Positions 8,764 through 22,333 of a stretch of DNA of 64,000 bases are shown here, piece after piece. This DNA is from Urechis unicinctus (lineage: Eukaryota > Annelida > Polychaeta > Xenopneusta > Urechidae): NCBI GenBank assembly GCA_034190875.2, contig CM067348.1, forward strand, positions 3,010,963-3,074,962, read 5' to 3'. Position 1 is the first letter of the stretch. Each line of letters begins with the position of its first letter. Position numbers and translations under genes: made by a program. The notes beneath the pieces are model-generated. The model was not told the origin of the DNA. It saw only the letters and a list, made by a program, of their open reading frames with translations, and searched no databases.

Positions 8764-11700
8764 AGCAGCCCTAATTTACACTAACATTTCTTCATTAAGT
8801 GTATTTATGTATTTGATGACCGCCAATTGAAGCTGTTTTAGCGGTAATGGGGCATTTAAACATGCATATGATACACAAGTAATTGTATTGAGATAATTCA
8901 CCCAGGCGCTTTCTGAACTCAATATTTACACACAATGCATTGCTTTCACAATAAAAACGACTCAAGGAATGTGTGTTTGGAAGCATCTATGCAATGAAAC
9001 GCCAATGTACATTAACATCAATTTAAGCAAACATATGCGGACGGTTGGCCCGGTCGTGTACCCTCAGTGAGTTATGTTAAAGAGGTCAAATGGTACAGCT
9101 CAGATACACGACAGATATCAGCATTGATAATATGCCGTAGAATAAAAACTACCGCTAGTATTGCAAGAATGATATGATAACTGAATAGCATTAAGGCATT
9201 GTCAATGGCTTGCTCTCCTCTGTTTATGTTGAAGTCTTTGCATTGTGTACATTCGGAAACTTTCGCAACAGGTAACCCTTAAAAAATGTGCAAACAGCAA
9301 AGTACCGTATGAACAGTTGTCAAACAGCATTAAAAGAGTAGCGCTTGTAGTTTTCTTCTTTAGGAAGACTACCTAATGAGGGCGTATTTACTGGCTTCTA
9401 AATAAAGAATCATAAATGATGCTTCATTTGTTAACATGACGTAACAATGACATGATGTTTCTAGATATTGCTCTGTCATGCAGAACAGCTTATTATGTTT
9501 GCCTGGTAAAGAGATCACCTCGTTACTCACATTTAGCAGTCTGCTATGAGCAACATTTCAAGTGCCATTCCCTCACCCTGATAATTCGCAAAACGCTTGT
9601 TTTAACGTTGTCTTTTCAGGGTAGCTGCACTAAGACTAATCCTGATATGTAAGCAGACAAGGCTTGTTTGCTGTCAGTTCTTTTTCGAGACAATACTTAT
9701 CAACTTATTGGCTTGCTGCTGTTTTGTGTTTTTTTAAAAAGAAAGATTCCATTGTACTAAAGTCAGGCGAAATGATATTGCATAAAATACTTTCCATTCC
9801 ATTTTGGTAGAAGTTGCAGAAACTGATGAAAACGAAAAAACCTGTTATTATTACATTATTGTGCTATTGTGCGATCAACCAAACCTTTATGTGTCCCGTA
9901 TAATGAATTTGATACTACCGGCCAGCAAATAAACTAAAGTGAATCGACCGAAAATGTAGCAAAATCCACATTGGTATGACTGCGACCGACTACAATAGTA
10001 TATGGCAACGCTAAATAGGTGTTGGTATTTCAGAGACCTGGTATGACATACTTTCTATCACAAAATCCCACTACTCTACAGTGCGGAAATGACAATTTCT
10101 TCCGTTTGGAATAAGTGTTATTCCATCCCATTTAGGCATACACAGACACGCACAACCCGAGCGGTTCGTGCTTTCGTAAAACCAGCCTTTGGCTGCAATC
10201 AGGCAGCTGGACATCTGCTACCTACTAATAGAAGGAGTAGAACGTAACAAGTGTCTCATCAAACTAACCTCAACATACAGATGAGCAAATGTATTGGTTT
10301 CATTAAAAGCCGCTCAGCAGGGTCATCAGACAACAACGTTTGTATAGACGCTAAATAAAAAAACGTGCAACGCCATACGATTGCAGCCTTCTAACGATTT
10401 ATACACATTGCCACCCGAAGAGTGACATTCGTATCTGCAAGTAGCATTTGTACATTGATGTCAATTATGACTTACAAAATGAAATGATCGATACTCAAGG
10501 GCCGTTGCAGGTTGACCACTGTGTCCTCTGTGGCATTCTATATGGTGTCGCAATGTCATCTCATTGCTGACCTCGACGTGAAACATAGATGCTTTATTTC
10601 TTTTGATTGGTCATTGCATTATTTGAGGATGAACCACGTAATTATTCTTATTATTCAAGTAACAGGGGGCAATATGTTGTAAATATCACATATATCTACC
10701 CTTGTTACTTATCGCTTGCTTTGTCCATTTGATTGATGTCATGAGCTTGGACTGTAATCAGGGTCCATAATTTGAAATTGCCAATCAGCCTCGATGGGTA
10801 TTCCCGATTGGCATGACCTGATGTGTCGTTGACACTCTATGTGAGAATAACGTGTTACTAATGAACTCAAATAGTAGCTTTTTGTGGCTTAGTATACGCC
10901 CACCTTTATCAAATTGGCCATCTCCAAACGGTTCCTAGCCAACGACGCCACATTATCTTTAGTCGATGGCCTAATAACACGACTATACTGCGTTATTATG
11001 TTGCTACCCATTATGTCATGCTTTAAGTACAATGCTTCTTTTTTATGTTTTCAAGGATTTGAATGGTCAGGCGCCTTAATACATTACTGCCTTAATAAGA
11101 TAACCATACACCCACCGAAGAGGTAGAAATCTTCCCAGGTTCCCCAAGCTCGCGTGACCCCACGTGTAAAGACGACCTATTGCTTACATCGTCCAGATGT
11201 ACTGCCGCAGTTCTGTGTAGTCCCCTAACATTTTGTGGCAAGAAACGGATGTGAACAGTTTGCAATGTTTTCGCAAAATCTATCGGTTAAATGCATAATG
11301 AATAATTTATATATACCAAATATGTGTTCATGGCAAGGCGCATGTTGGAATGCATGTTGTCTTTTAATGGTCCGTTTTAGTAACTACATAATGAGATTGT
11401 GCAACTTTTCCTGTATGCACATTATATTTCATGTCACTATCGTACTGGTGTACCTGAGTCAAGCGCCTTTAAGTACACGGCAATGGGTCAATGAATTCAT
11501 GTAGTGTCGATAACCGAAATGTCCTTGAAATCAATAACATATAAGAAAGCAGGTAATGACTTACCGCCATTGTGTTTTTAGCTTTTTGCTTTTTTGATTA
11601 ATGCAATATTTATTGTGAATCGCAAAGCGCTTGTCAATCGATTTGTATATGTTTGCATATGCAGTGGCGTAAATGTGTGTATGTACAAGTTGCATTGGTG

Positions 11701-13149
11701 TCATATGGTACTATTTCGAAAAAAGCAGTCAATCTTGTTGTTTCCTTTGCAATTTGATCCCAAAAAAAGTTTGATGACGAATGGTTGTATGAAGCGGGAC
11801 CATCATTGATATTCACATCTCTCTTTATCAGGTTGTATCATTTTTGTCGACCTATAAAGAAAGCCTATGAAAATACTTTGCCCCACACACTGTTAATGCA
11901 TTACAAGTAAATATATGCATTGATATTACATAACGAACAATATAAGTCATGTCAGAGATACAAAGGTAGTGAACGTACATCTAGTGTTAAGAATAATCTG
12001 TGTTAACAACTTATACCTGATTCACTGTCAATCAGGCTCAAATACCATTGCAGCACACTGGTGCATCATTCTTACATAATTGGTCCTTTGCTGCTGCAAT
12101 ATGTCATCAGACATTACAACAAATCCCACATATCTATGCTGTAAGGGCTCACCGCAGTCGGCTGTTCATTTATGCATATTTTAGTACTACAGCCCTCAAA
12201 TTTGTCAACGTTCACGAAATATCTGGGAAGCATAACACAACGCTTATTTAGGAACCCCACAAATGCCATCTAGCAGCCGACCAGCAGCTAACGACAACCC
12301 AAATCTTGTTTGATCACGCCCCGGTATGTTGACATACAAACCCGCTTCATCAGTTGCTGCCATCGTGTCATAAGTTATATGAAGAGGCAACGTAAGTCCT
12401 CGACCACGCAGCGCTTGTGTGTATTATCATTGTTGATATGATGGTGTATAAATTAATGTAGATGCGGAGTAACTAGTAACGCTCCTGGTAATTATGCTTC
12501 TCCATTCAGTCATAAATCATCATCGAGGAAGCTACTGCAATGCCTAGAAACAGTCAAATATCATCAGTTAAATTTGAAACTATGACTTAACGATGAACTT
12601 TTGGTGCATTTTCTTTCCCAAACCAAGCAGCAAATCACAGTCAAGAGTTTGCACTATTACTTCTATCGACCTTCATAACTACGTTTACCTGGCTACAAAG
12701 CAGGTGAAAATATCAGGAAATGTCTCTCGTTTCATATCATTTACCTCACATAAATATACAAACCGCATTACCATGGACTGTTAAGTGACTTTACAACAGA
12801 CTTAAATTCGAGTCTTCCATTACTTGCACCTGCTCTTTCGCTTGACGAATCGTGCTGGTGAATAAAACTTGTTGGGCAGTTTGTACAATGTACATAGTTT
12901 CTTCCGGCATCTTTATATACTAACTTTAACCCCCATGTCCCACTTTGTCACTGGCGAGCGCCATCCTCTCTCATTCACGCTATTATTCTTATCAAGTTTC
13001 GTGCCCCTCATCACAGGATCCATTCGCATGTAGCTATTATAGATACACAAATGCATATTATTGGCACATATCACGTGTACAAGATATTACATCAGCCGAA
13101 TTGGCCAACAAATAACGCGTGGATATGTCTTTGAACCATAACCTTGTAC

Positions 13150-13329
13150 TTCCCTTACGTTATTTGTAAACTGACACAACAATGATCGTTCTGTAAACCG
13201 CAGCGGATATAGACATGCTATTGCCTTGGTTTACCCTTAAGTTCCCTTACTTTATTTCTAAACTGACGCAACACTGATGTTTTTGTAAACCGCAGCGTAG
13301 ACATGCTAATGCCTTGGTTTACCCATAAG
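13150..13329 (+). repeat. Two-copy tandem repeat, about 91 bp, unit 1
   Basis: Two adjacent copies sharing TATTT-TAAACTGAC-CAAC, GTAAACCGCAGCG and GACATGCTA-TGCCTTGG. The same two-copy arrangement is present in unit 2 (39445-39630), so it predates the large duplication. Confidence 0.85.
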
Positions 13330-13497
13330 TTCTGAATAGTATCCGGTCTAAACTTGATATTAACTTATATGCTTTTGCTACTGACCTCAAAGTAAAGATG
13401 TAGGGTTTCAACTTAAAATCATTGTGTACATCACGTTAATGAATTTCGTAGTTCATAAGAGGGAAATGTAAGCAAGATCACAATTTAAAAGTCATGC

Positions 13498-13680
13498 TTA
13501 ATATCTTGTTATCCACCCTCCTCTAATTATTTACCAAACTTTTCGACATCAACATCACAGCAAAGAGTTCCGCTAGACACAAATTTGTGAAGACGCTGTT
13601 ATCCACCCACCTCTAATTATTTACCAAGCTGTTACGACATCCCCGAAAAGAGTTCCACTGGACGCCACCTGTAAGCTGCA
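13498..13680 (+). repeat. Two-copy tandem repeat, unit 1 only
   Basis: Two copies of a roughly 95-bp segment containing TTATCCACCC-CCTCTAATT and CAAAGAGTTCC or AAAAGAGTTCC. Unit 2 has a single copy at 39772-39890, so this duplication arose in unit 1 after the units separated. Confidence 0.8.
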
Positions 13681-14288
13681 TGATGCTGTTTCGTAACGTC
13701 TATTAAAACCACGAGGTCCAATCAGACAACCCCATATCGTTAACAGACACCGAGCCCCAAGTAGTCTCATGCTCTTTTGTTGATTTCATGGGTATCGTCG
13801 TCTAATGATGGGCGTGTATTTTACGTAATTTCATTATCACCACACAGCCTGTCTGAATGAACCTTCTCAGCGTAGCTATAAACGTTTTGATAACAGGTCA
13901 ACTGTTGCCAACCCTTTCGAATATTGAAGAGTCATTCGTTATGTAATTAAAAACCCCTTTGACGCATTGCACAAATATGAGTTGCATGCATCGCACGATG
14001 CCGGGAAAAGATATTGGACATTTCCAGGTAGATTGACTTCCTGCCATGGATATAAATACTGTCATGAGCCTCCAAGGCCTTTCGATTAAGTACTTGTTCA
14101 TAAATTCTAAGCATTACCTTTATTTTGCCACATAGTTGCAAATTACGAGATTGTTGGTAAAGTTAACATTCAGGTCATGCATGACGAAAGCTCCCGCAAC
14201 AAATCTGATCTATTACTCCAGTATCTGCATTCTATTAATCTTGTTTGATATTTCAGTCAAAATGACGAAGTGTGGTGAGCGATTAATG

Positions 14289-14481
14289 CTAGCTCAGATA
14301 AAGCTCCCATGCAAGACAATATTTTATAATGAATGCGAGCAACTTTACTCGGTTTCTATACTCGACAGACAGGTATTGTGATATCTGATATTGCGTCTCT
14401 GTTTCCCTAATAAGAGGTGTTACTGTTGATGTTATTGCAACGACTACCAGAACTACTATGTTTATAATATGGTAATACAAT
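14289..14481 (-). CDS. Candidate hydrophobic exon, block C (unit 1)
   Basis: A minus-strand AG (TTTGAGTCAG) is followed by a strongly hydrophobic stretch (YYHIINIVVLVVVAITSTV) and then a charged tail (IRETETQYQISQYLSVEYRN). It could be a signal-anchor or a membrane span with short tail. It lies just downstream, on the minus strand, of the old module shared with block A, the same relative place as the membrane exon at 4205-4299 beside its module. In unit 2 (about 42400-42600) the hydrophobic part is kept but the tail stops early (after QYLSVE). Confidence 0.3.
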
Positions 14482-14649
14482 CTGACTCAAAGTAATGCGT
14501 AGTGCAAACTTCCTTTGTAAATTCTCATCGGAGTTGCTTATATTCCAACAGCGTGTCACTCTAAAGAGACACAAATATCATTATGTTGAGAATATTCCAT
14601 GAGTGACATCACTTTTGCATTATATTGCGATATAATGCGTCAGTAAGCA

Positions 14650-14860
14650 GTTAGTGTCACGATAAGCTTCCATTCTATGCATAATATATCTTATCTTGTA
14701 CAATCTACGAAAGCAACAGCGCAACGGGTAAATACTACATTTGGTAACTGCATGCAGACCTCTGTAAGCTGGTCGATAACAAAAAACATACCCGTCTGAT
14801 AAACCCGGCAAATATCTGCTATGCATCGGCCAATAATGCACGACCATTGAGATCATAACA
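14650..14860 (-). repeat. Old module shared by blocks A and C (C copy, unit 1)
   Basis: Partner of 4330-4560. It carries about 80 extra bases in the middle relative to the block A copy. In unit 2 the same place (42770-45840) is split by the transposon at 42882-45735. The minus strand reads KCSIYPLRCCF and RYIMHRMEAYRDTNC without stops in both units, but no splice boundaries stand out. A second matching segment lies at about 15009-15050 versus 4689-4735. Confidence 0.6.
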
Positions 14861-14861
14861 G

Positions 14862-15075
14862 CTAATCACATGGTGCAATATGTATTAAAATAGTGCATGT
14901 GAGTTGACGGGAAGCCGTAATGGAGAGGTTGCTGGGTTTTATAAGGCAACTCGTTTTGGTCAGCATTATGTGGTGGACGTAAACCAGGTAGTCCTCATCC
15001 GAGTGGTCTTGGTTGTATACATACATACTGATTGGCATGCTATGGTGGTTCCTTCTTAATGGATACTCACATGTT
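14862..15075 (-). CDS. Candidate exon of unknown function, block C (unit 1)
   Basis: Minus-strand open stretch containing ISMYVYNQDHSDEDYLVYV, TKTSCLIKPSNLSITAS and ending TCTILIHIAPCD then stop. Unit 2 keeps it open to the same stop (45846-46050), with about six replacements and five silent changes by eye, which hints at weak constraint. A related but interrupted stretch occurs in block A near 4700. A GTGAGT donor lies at its left edge in unit 1 only. No family recognised. Confidence 0.3.
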
Positions 15076-15101
15076 AACTGACGTTTGCTATTAATTTCCA
15101 C

Positions 15102-16764
15102 AGCGCATTTCAGATATACGTTGCACTTCCAAGAAAACCCTTATTGTGTTCTGGTCATAGTTTGAATTCTGTCATAATTAAAACGATTATGATTTAGACA
15201 ATGACCAGAGAACTAACTTAGTATGCTTTACAGATAAGAAGCTTTTTCACGCAATGTGTGCTGAGCGCTGCGCTTATAATGCATTGACTATCAATGAATA
15301 TTGTAGCGTCGCCAAATGTTATGTATTATAACCAAATAAGGTAACTCACGATGTTGACGTCAACGGTAAAATATTGACTGACTATTGACAAATCCGATAA
15401 CTGGAACGCAGGGATGCGTGCCCTTACATTTGATGTACCCACAAGCTTGCCGGTTTGATGAAGTACTTTTAATTACATTTGCACTGCTGAAGATTGTATC
15501 CAATGCCGATACTATTCGAGACCGTTGCAACAGTAATTTCGGTGTCGAAAAAGCTGTGAAATCTAATGTATGGGATCTGTTAAACAATTAAAAAGTTCAA
15601 TACATGCTACCCGCGGCGTTCAAAGTTTACATAGAGTTTCAAATAATCCCTTGAATATGTTAACCGCCGGGACAGCTGTAGTATTTTTGGTATTTATGCT
15701 TAACGAAGCCAAGATTAAAGAAACAGCTGATGACATTGAATTGAAATCCCATCAAAGATCAGCTGTAATGCACGGTTAGCTTGGTTGATTGCAAAAGAGC
15801 TAATTCGTCTGTAGTTGAGATAAAATAGGTATTATTATTCATCGTTGTACCTTGCTTACACAAGCACATCAGATAGAGCTTGCAACAGCTCGAATCGAAA
15901 CAGCATCGTACATACCACACTATAGCCATATTATGAGTTTGCCGTGCTGGTTTTGGTAAACCATGTGATTTATATGAACACTTCAGCACCATACGGACTG
16001 CAACCAACTACATTCGAAACATGGGTCAATAAACATGGGTCAATCAAACGGTCTATCACGAATGTCGGTGATGGCTCTTAGCCAATCAATGCATGTAGCC
16101 ATCGCCATTGATGACCGTCAAATGATCAGTAATAACAGAAACAGAGAAGCCTCTAGCTGACTTGTATCTGGGCGTCATTTGCTCTGTATTCTTTTGGTAA
16201 TCATTCTCAGCGAACGTATGTTAATTGACGTTTTGGTGGCCAATTAGTGATGCAGGAATTCACTCACTATATATCGTCTTGTTATTAACGCAGCTATTGA
16301 AAACAAACAAAGCGCTGTGTTCTTGGATTACAAATATAGCTATGTAATCCTGCAAATTATCTATTCCTAGGAAGCAACAACCAGTAGAGTGTAAGGCTTG
16401 GCTGTCTGGCATCTGCAGATCGTTATTGACGTGTTATTGTACGGCTAATAAAAATACCGTCTAAACTAGTAAAAAGACAACCTGATATTATAGATATAAA
16501 TTATACGGAAAAAAGTGACAATTGGCAAGATTTTGTTCAATTGCTATTTATTAAGTCAAGATAGACAAACTACGCCAAAAGATCTTGTTATAATAAGATA
16601 TCCGACAAATTCCGTGACCCTTCGTTTGTGGAAGCTACGCGACGCGCAGCCAAGCACAAATGGGCATTTCTGCGCTGCAGAACAAAGGTGACGCTGGATA
16701 TACTGTTAGAATGGTTGGTTGCAACGGCAATCCGATGTGTGTGTAAAATGGGGCAGCACTATGT
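15102..16764. other. Block C, right part: no gene called
   Basis: Aligns with 46080-47442 in unit 2. It contains the paired words ACATGGGTCAATAAACATGG (a short local repeat, lengthened in unit 2) and an open stretch at 15385-15591 (plus) that is shortened in unit 2. I see nothing that supports a gene. Confidence 0.35.
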
Positions 16765-16955
16765 CTGGCTGATTTGGTGTGTTTCATGGCATATGACAGG
16801 GAGGCATATTGTCAACTTATCTGTTCAGTGTTCATATGGATGTATTGAGCTCTGGTTGTAAATAATTGTTGTGTTCAGTGTAGTTGTAGTGTGCTTGTTG
16901 TTAATACTGATGATCTCATTTCATTTGTGGTTGTTATGAGTAAGCTATTAAAACT

Positions 16956-17552
<597 letters not shown>

Positions 17553-18993
17553 TCAATGATGATTAAATTCATGCTGCATCAATGTTTTCAGTTGATGCTA
17601 TGTCCTGAAATAATTCATTATTATATTGTCATTCAAAATAAGCAAGAATACATGTTACAGTACTACATCAGTCAAACTTCTGCACAGGGCAGCCTCATCA
17701 ACCGACAATGCAGCTTGTTGATTCGGTGGAGGTTCGGGTGACAAATCAAATATAATTCAGTCGGGAAATCATGAGCATGTATTCAAATCAACTTCTTATA
17801 TTCCGCCGCAAATATGTCCACACTAATGAAAAAACCAAGATGATTCAGATTAATCTTTTTACATCAAATAAGGGTAGACTAGACGTCCGACTGTGTTTTT
17901 AAAAGGGGTAAATTCAGCCCTACAGGAGGTCTGAGTGAGTATATATTTTACCGTCCGATCGGGGCTAGGCCTGGGGTAGATACTAACATATGCGACTTCG
18001 TTCAAAAGTTCATAAAAAATATTGTAGTTAATAAATCGTCACACAAATTGAACAAAAGGTGTCAATAGTAATTGGCTTTGTTTTATGTATTGGCTCTATC
18101 AAAATGTCGTTAAATTTTAGAAATACAGCGGTATTTTTGAGTACATACTATCGCCGATCCATCTTTTATCATTGAACCACGCTCTTCCACGAAAAACAGG
18201 TGGCGCGCTGGTCGCGAGCTTCACAACGAAAACGTCCGAGTCGGATATCTTATTATAGCAAGATCTTTGCTACACCAGTGAATTATTGGCTTCAGTGTGA
18301 CCAATGTGCTTAGTGTGAACCAGTGTCACTGACACCATCCACGCAACCCAAAATGGGATAATTGACTCTTTGATGGCTTGCCTGCATTCTATCCATCGCT
18401 ACCGAAGGTTTAAAGAGACACTTCATGCGATATATCTCTCACATAAGGCATTTGGCATGGCAGCATTACAGATGCTTCATGGCTACAATATTAAAAGCTT
18501 ATGTAAATTTCGCCCCGATAACAACCTGGGTTTTCCGGTTATGCTAGATGTTTTATAGGTCCTACACTAGTCAACGGCTGTCGATTCTTATGACAAACAG
18601 CTTCCTGTATGTGTCCCTTGCGTGTGTAAGACTCATCTAGAAGTTCGCGTAGGTCTTGCATAAATACCCTGAGGTGAGATATATAATGTGCATTCACGAT
18701 GTGTTATTGAGTATGGTACTTTGGACACCACATTAAAATGAGGTAGGTCTAAAACTACGAAATCAAGCAAGCATCATAGACGTAAAGTGTTTAATTAAGC
18801 AATGGATGTCATTTTCAGCATTGTCAAATACTGAAACCATCCGGCCATTAAGACAGCTATTATATCTTTGGACCCGCATAGTTAATGCTTGCACTAATTG
18901 GTTTATTATTCAGCATAATGCCTATCTTGTGCCAACAGTAGACTGTTTTACCACGGTGAAGTGCGCAATGAAACGGTTTATATCTTGCAGCAT

Positions 18994-19171
18994 CCGTCAG
19001 TATGGCTAGGCCATTAATACAATGGTGCATATTGCAGATGAAACCTGCATTCTTTATATGTTGCCACACACAGTGGAACCTGATTTATGTTAGTGTCGAG
19101 CAGTGACCAGAAAGCACTGTACAACATGAGCAATATGCACCATTGTATTAATGGCCAAGCTATACTGACGG
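18994..19171. repeat. Fold-back inverted repeat, unit 1
   Basis: Two 42-bp arms (18994-19035 and 19130-19171) are inverted copies with two mismatches and flank a 94-bp spacer. Unit 2 has only the left arm (about 50479-50520), and the spacer there (50521-50623) lies in the opposite orientation. Immediately after the right arm unit 1 continues with sequence found at 52510 in unit 2. Confidence 0.85.
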
Positions 19172-19610
19172 ATGACTGACTGAAAACGAATATCGGAGCA
19201 AACATAAAAGTAAATGTCACGCGTGCTTTCAATTCATCCCTTATGAAGTTTTGAGAAGGCATTCGACATGGAATTTGTCAAACTGTTTTGTAGGCGTGGT
19301 GGTTATGGTTATGAAACGGGCTGAATAAAAAAAAGATTGCTTTTAAGGAACGTTCCGTTTTTCTTATTGCTTTATGCCATAATGGTTCGTGATGACCTGC
19401 AATCCCGATGAGCTATATAATTTTAGCTGTCAGTAATGGTATTTAGCGGGCGATGCTCTTTTATCCGATTCGTACAGACCAAAGTCTGAGCTCTTGGTCA
19501 CTGCTATGTAGATATCGTTTAATCGTACTCTTGTGTCGCCCTTTGCAGCGATTTTATTATCACTTGAATAATCAAGTCCAATTCGGGGAACGCGTATAGG
19601 TGATTAAAAG

Positions 19611-19760
19611 CTGTGAGCTACTGGGTAATTCCCTACTACAGCTGTATCCATGTTACTGTGAGCTACGGATCAACTCCCTACTACAGCTGCATCCATGTTA
19701 CTGTGAGCTACTGGACAATTACCTACTACAGCTATATCCATGATATTCATAACATTTGAG
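19611..19760 (+). repeat. Three-copy tandem repeat, about 52 bp, unit 1
   Basis: Three copies of CTACTACAGCT-ATCCATG followed by ACTGTGAGCTAC. Unit 2 has a single copy at 52690-52730, so the triplication is specific to unit 1. Confidence 0.85.
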
Positions 19761-21648
19761 CAAGCTGGTCCATATTTCCGCGTCTGCAGTTGGAGATGCT
19801 CCGATAGATGGCGCTATAAATAACATTTCCTGTTCCTTGGCTGCCATTGGGCGTTCGTGAACCTAGTTTGGATGTGGTATTAAATGACCGATAACAAGAT
19901 GACTTTTTTTAATCAACACCTATATCTGAAATTCCTTGGCAAGGCGTGTTGGAGCGGATTGCTGACAATTGACATTGAGGCGACTTCAAGGGATTGAATG
20001 GAAATCACTTCAGATCCCCAAATTTCCTTGAAATCGATGCTATATTAACCCAATTAGTTACCATACCTCATGTTTTTTCTGTGGTCATTTGTACCTTAAT
20101 TCCTCTAAAATCATTCACGCGAAATATTCATATGGCTGAGAAACAGAGAGCGCCTCTGTGATTGTGTCACGTGAGTGCGGCGCAGCTTACCTGGAGCAAA
20201 CCAAATAACGTCTTCATAGATACACCAGTTTATACTACACGTGAGATGTTCTAAAAACATTGAAACGTTACTTGCTAACTGGTATGAAATTTATATCATC
20301 AGACTGTAAGCGTTATTGGCAAATGCACTGTTATTTCCCAGCACAATGGAGCATGACATACCAAAGCCCTGGGGTACGGATGACCTACCACGAAGTGTGC
20401 GCATTTCGGATGTTATCTATGGCATGTTATATACTACTACAGGACTACCTGTGCTGATTGACATCATTTCTGCAGCTTTCTATATCAGCTTATGGCAATT
20501 TATGTATCTAAGACAAGAAAAAATCATATTTCTGTTTCAAATGTATGCGATCGGAGAATTCATAGCCTGTTCAAATACGTGGCGATGACTTTGACAAGCA
20601 TGTCTCATGCAAATGAGCAAATATACTAGATCTCATAATGCAAATGTGGACTTGAATATCCACTCGTAACTGATTTTATTTGAGTTTGCCTTTCTTACTT
20701 GCATGTTACACACAATGCTCAGAATGAATTATTAAAATATCTGCCGTAACTTCCCGTTTCCTTATGTGTCCCATTTACCACCGCGTCACGATAAAAGCAT
20801 GCAATGTTCTAGATGGCTTGAATCAGCGCTATACATCCACTTGGATCATGAAATGGCTGACAGTAACTCTTGCATGTCAAGATGATAGGCCGTTGCTGAC
20901 ATTCTAGCCAAGAGGCCCGTGGGTGCATTGAAGAACTTGGCGAACTGTATCAGGAAGTAAACCAATTTCAAAATCAGTCCATAATTCACAGAGCTATTAT
21001 TGATATTAATGTTTTCAGGCAACTATAATTCAACCAATTTTCATGACCATTGCGCGTATATTGATGTTTTAAAAACCAATAAAATTTATCAAAGAAAATA
21101 TGGATGACAATGATTTGACCTGCTCAAGGAAAAGCTTTGTTTACAAAATATTATCGTGGCATGCATACTTCAGAGCGGGCTGGTGGAGAGAGAGCAACGG
21201 TGACCTTTGTACAGCCCGATGTGCAGGCGGCTGTTATTAAAAAACCAGCAGAAATGACAACCGCTACGATGTGATGTAAATTTTGTAACGATCCGACCAT
21301 TATAAACAAAGTTATTCGAGATACTAGTTTTTCACTTTTTCGATGACCTAGCTAGCGATGGAATAAAAACTACGATACAGGAAGTAGCAGGAGAGAAACG
21401 AAGCGATTACTACCGATTGAATTTCCCCAATAACTTGAAAGTATTTGATATGTTCGAAAGCATCATTGTCTATTTAATTTCCAGTTTCAACAACGGCGTA
21501 GGGTATTGCAAAACGCAGTGCAGTTGAGAAATCCTGAAGATTATCATAATGAAGTGCTCCTAGTTATGATGCAAAAGGTGTTTAACTCGTTGTAGGCACA
21601 AAGTGAATCTTTTTCATGTACAACATTAGTTACATTTAGAATTCATAT

Positions 21649-21730
21649 GACCTGGTGGCGCAGCGGCAGAGCGTTCGACTTACCTTTGAGAGGCTTGTGT
21701 TCAAATCCCGCACATATGTTTTACAATTAT
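21649..21730 (+). repeat. tRNA-derived SINE-like head, unit 1
   Basis: A tRNA-like segment with a good A box (TGGCGCAGCGG, 21656-21666) and B box (GTTCAAATCCC, 21699-21709) at normal spacing. The D stem and anticodon stem can be drawn (anticodon loop CTTACCT), but the acceptor stem does not pair and the T stem is poor, so it is not a working tRNA gene. A run of T follows, as in RNA polymerase III terminators. Best read as the head of a tRNA-derived SINE or a tRNA pseudogene. Confidence 0.6.
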
Positions 21731-22298
21731 TTTTTTTTTTTAACTTTTCGTACCGCTAATTTTCTTCGGGCTTAGTTTATAAGAAAATTATAAAGATGGT
21801 AATGCTAGTGAGGCTAGCAGAGAGCTGCGACGACCTTTGTGCTGCATGATTGTAGGCTGCTGTTTACAAACCATTGAAAACCTAGCAGAAGTGACACCCA
21901 CTACAATACAAGGTATGTTATTGATTAATTAAGAATTACACAGGCGTCTTTCAAGTAGAAATCAATTTAAGATATGACCATTGACGACGGATAAACGACG
22001 CGTAAACCCCAGATTTTATTATTGTTTTAAATTTGATTTGCGACTGACCATTTGATTCGGGTCATTTTTACGAATGAATGCGCGACGCAACTGCTATATG
22101 CCGTTAGTTTGGCATCTTGGAGGACGCTGAAACCTTTGGCTAAGTTCTCAGTTTTGTCAATCGATACTCATTTATATAGTATCGTAGTTTGCCTGTGTAA
22201 TCCTTCGTTAATCTATAACTTAAAAGCCTGCTTTTAATTGTCCTACAAGCACCCGGATGTTTATTTTATGTTGAAGAATACATGCAAGGTATACCTTG

Positions 22299-22299
<1 letters not shown>

Positions 22300-22333
<34 letters not shown>
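22300..22333 (+). repeat. Poly-C tract of 34 bases
   Basis: An uninterrupted run of C. Unit 2 has a shorter, T-interrupted version at 55687-55702. Length is prone to sequencing error and slippage. Confidence 0.95.

Larger units (their letters stand above)
8764..13990. other. Block B, unit 1: no gene called
   Basis: Aligns with 34664-40211. Short open stretches occur on both strands. One around 10914-11060 is open on plus (LITRLYCVIMLLPIMSCF, hydrophobic) and on minus (YLKHDIMGSNIITQYSRV) in both units; a unit difference there is synonymous on the minus strand (threonine) and a replacement on the plus strand, which slightly favours minus. Nothing firm enough to call. Unit 2 has about 0.4 kb extra at 38515-38925 and about 0.2 kb extra at 39140-39355. 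Confidence 0.35.

Noticed and set aside
21649-21722. Functional valine-type tRNA gene
   Set aside because: The acceptor stem does not pair and the T stem is poor in both units, so only a tRNA-derived repeat or pseudogene is supported.
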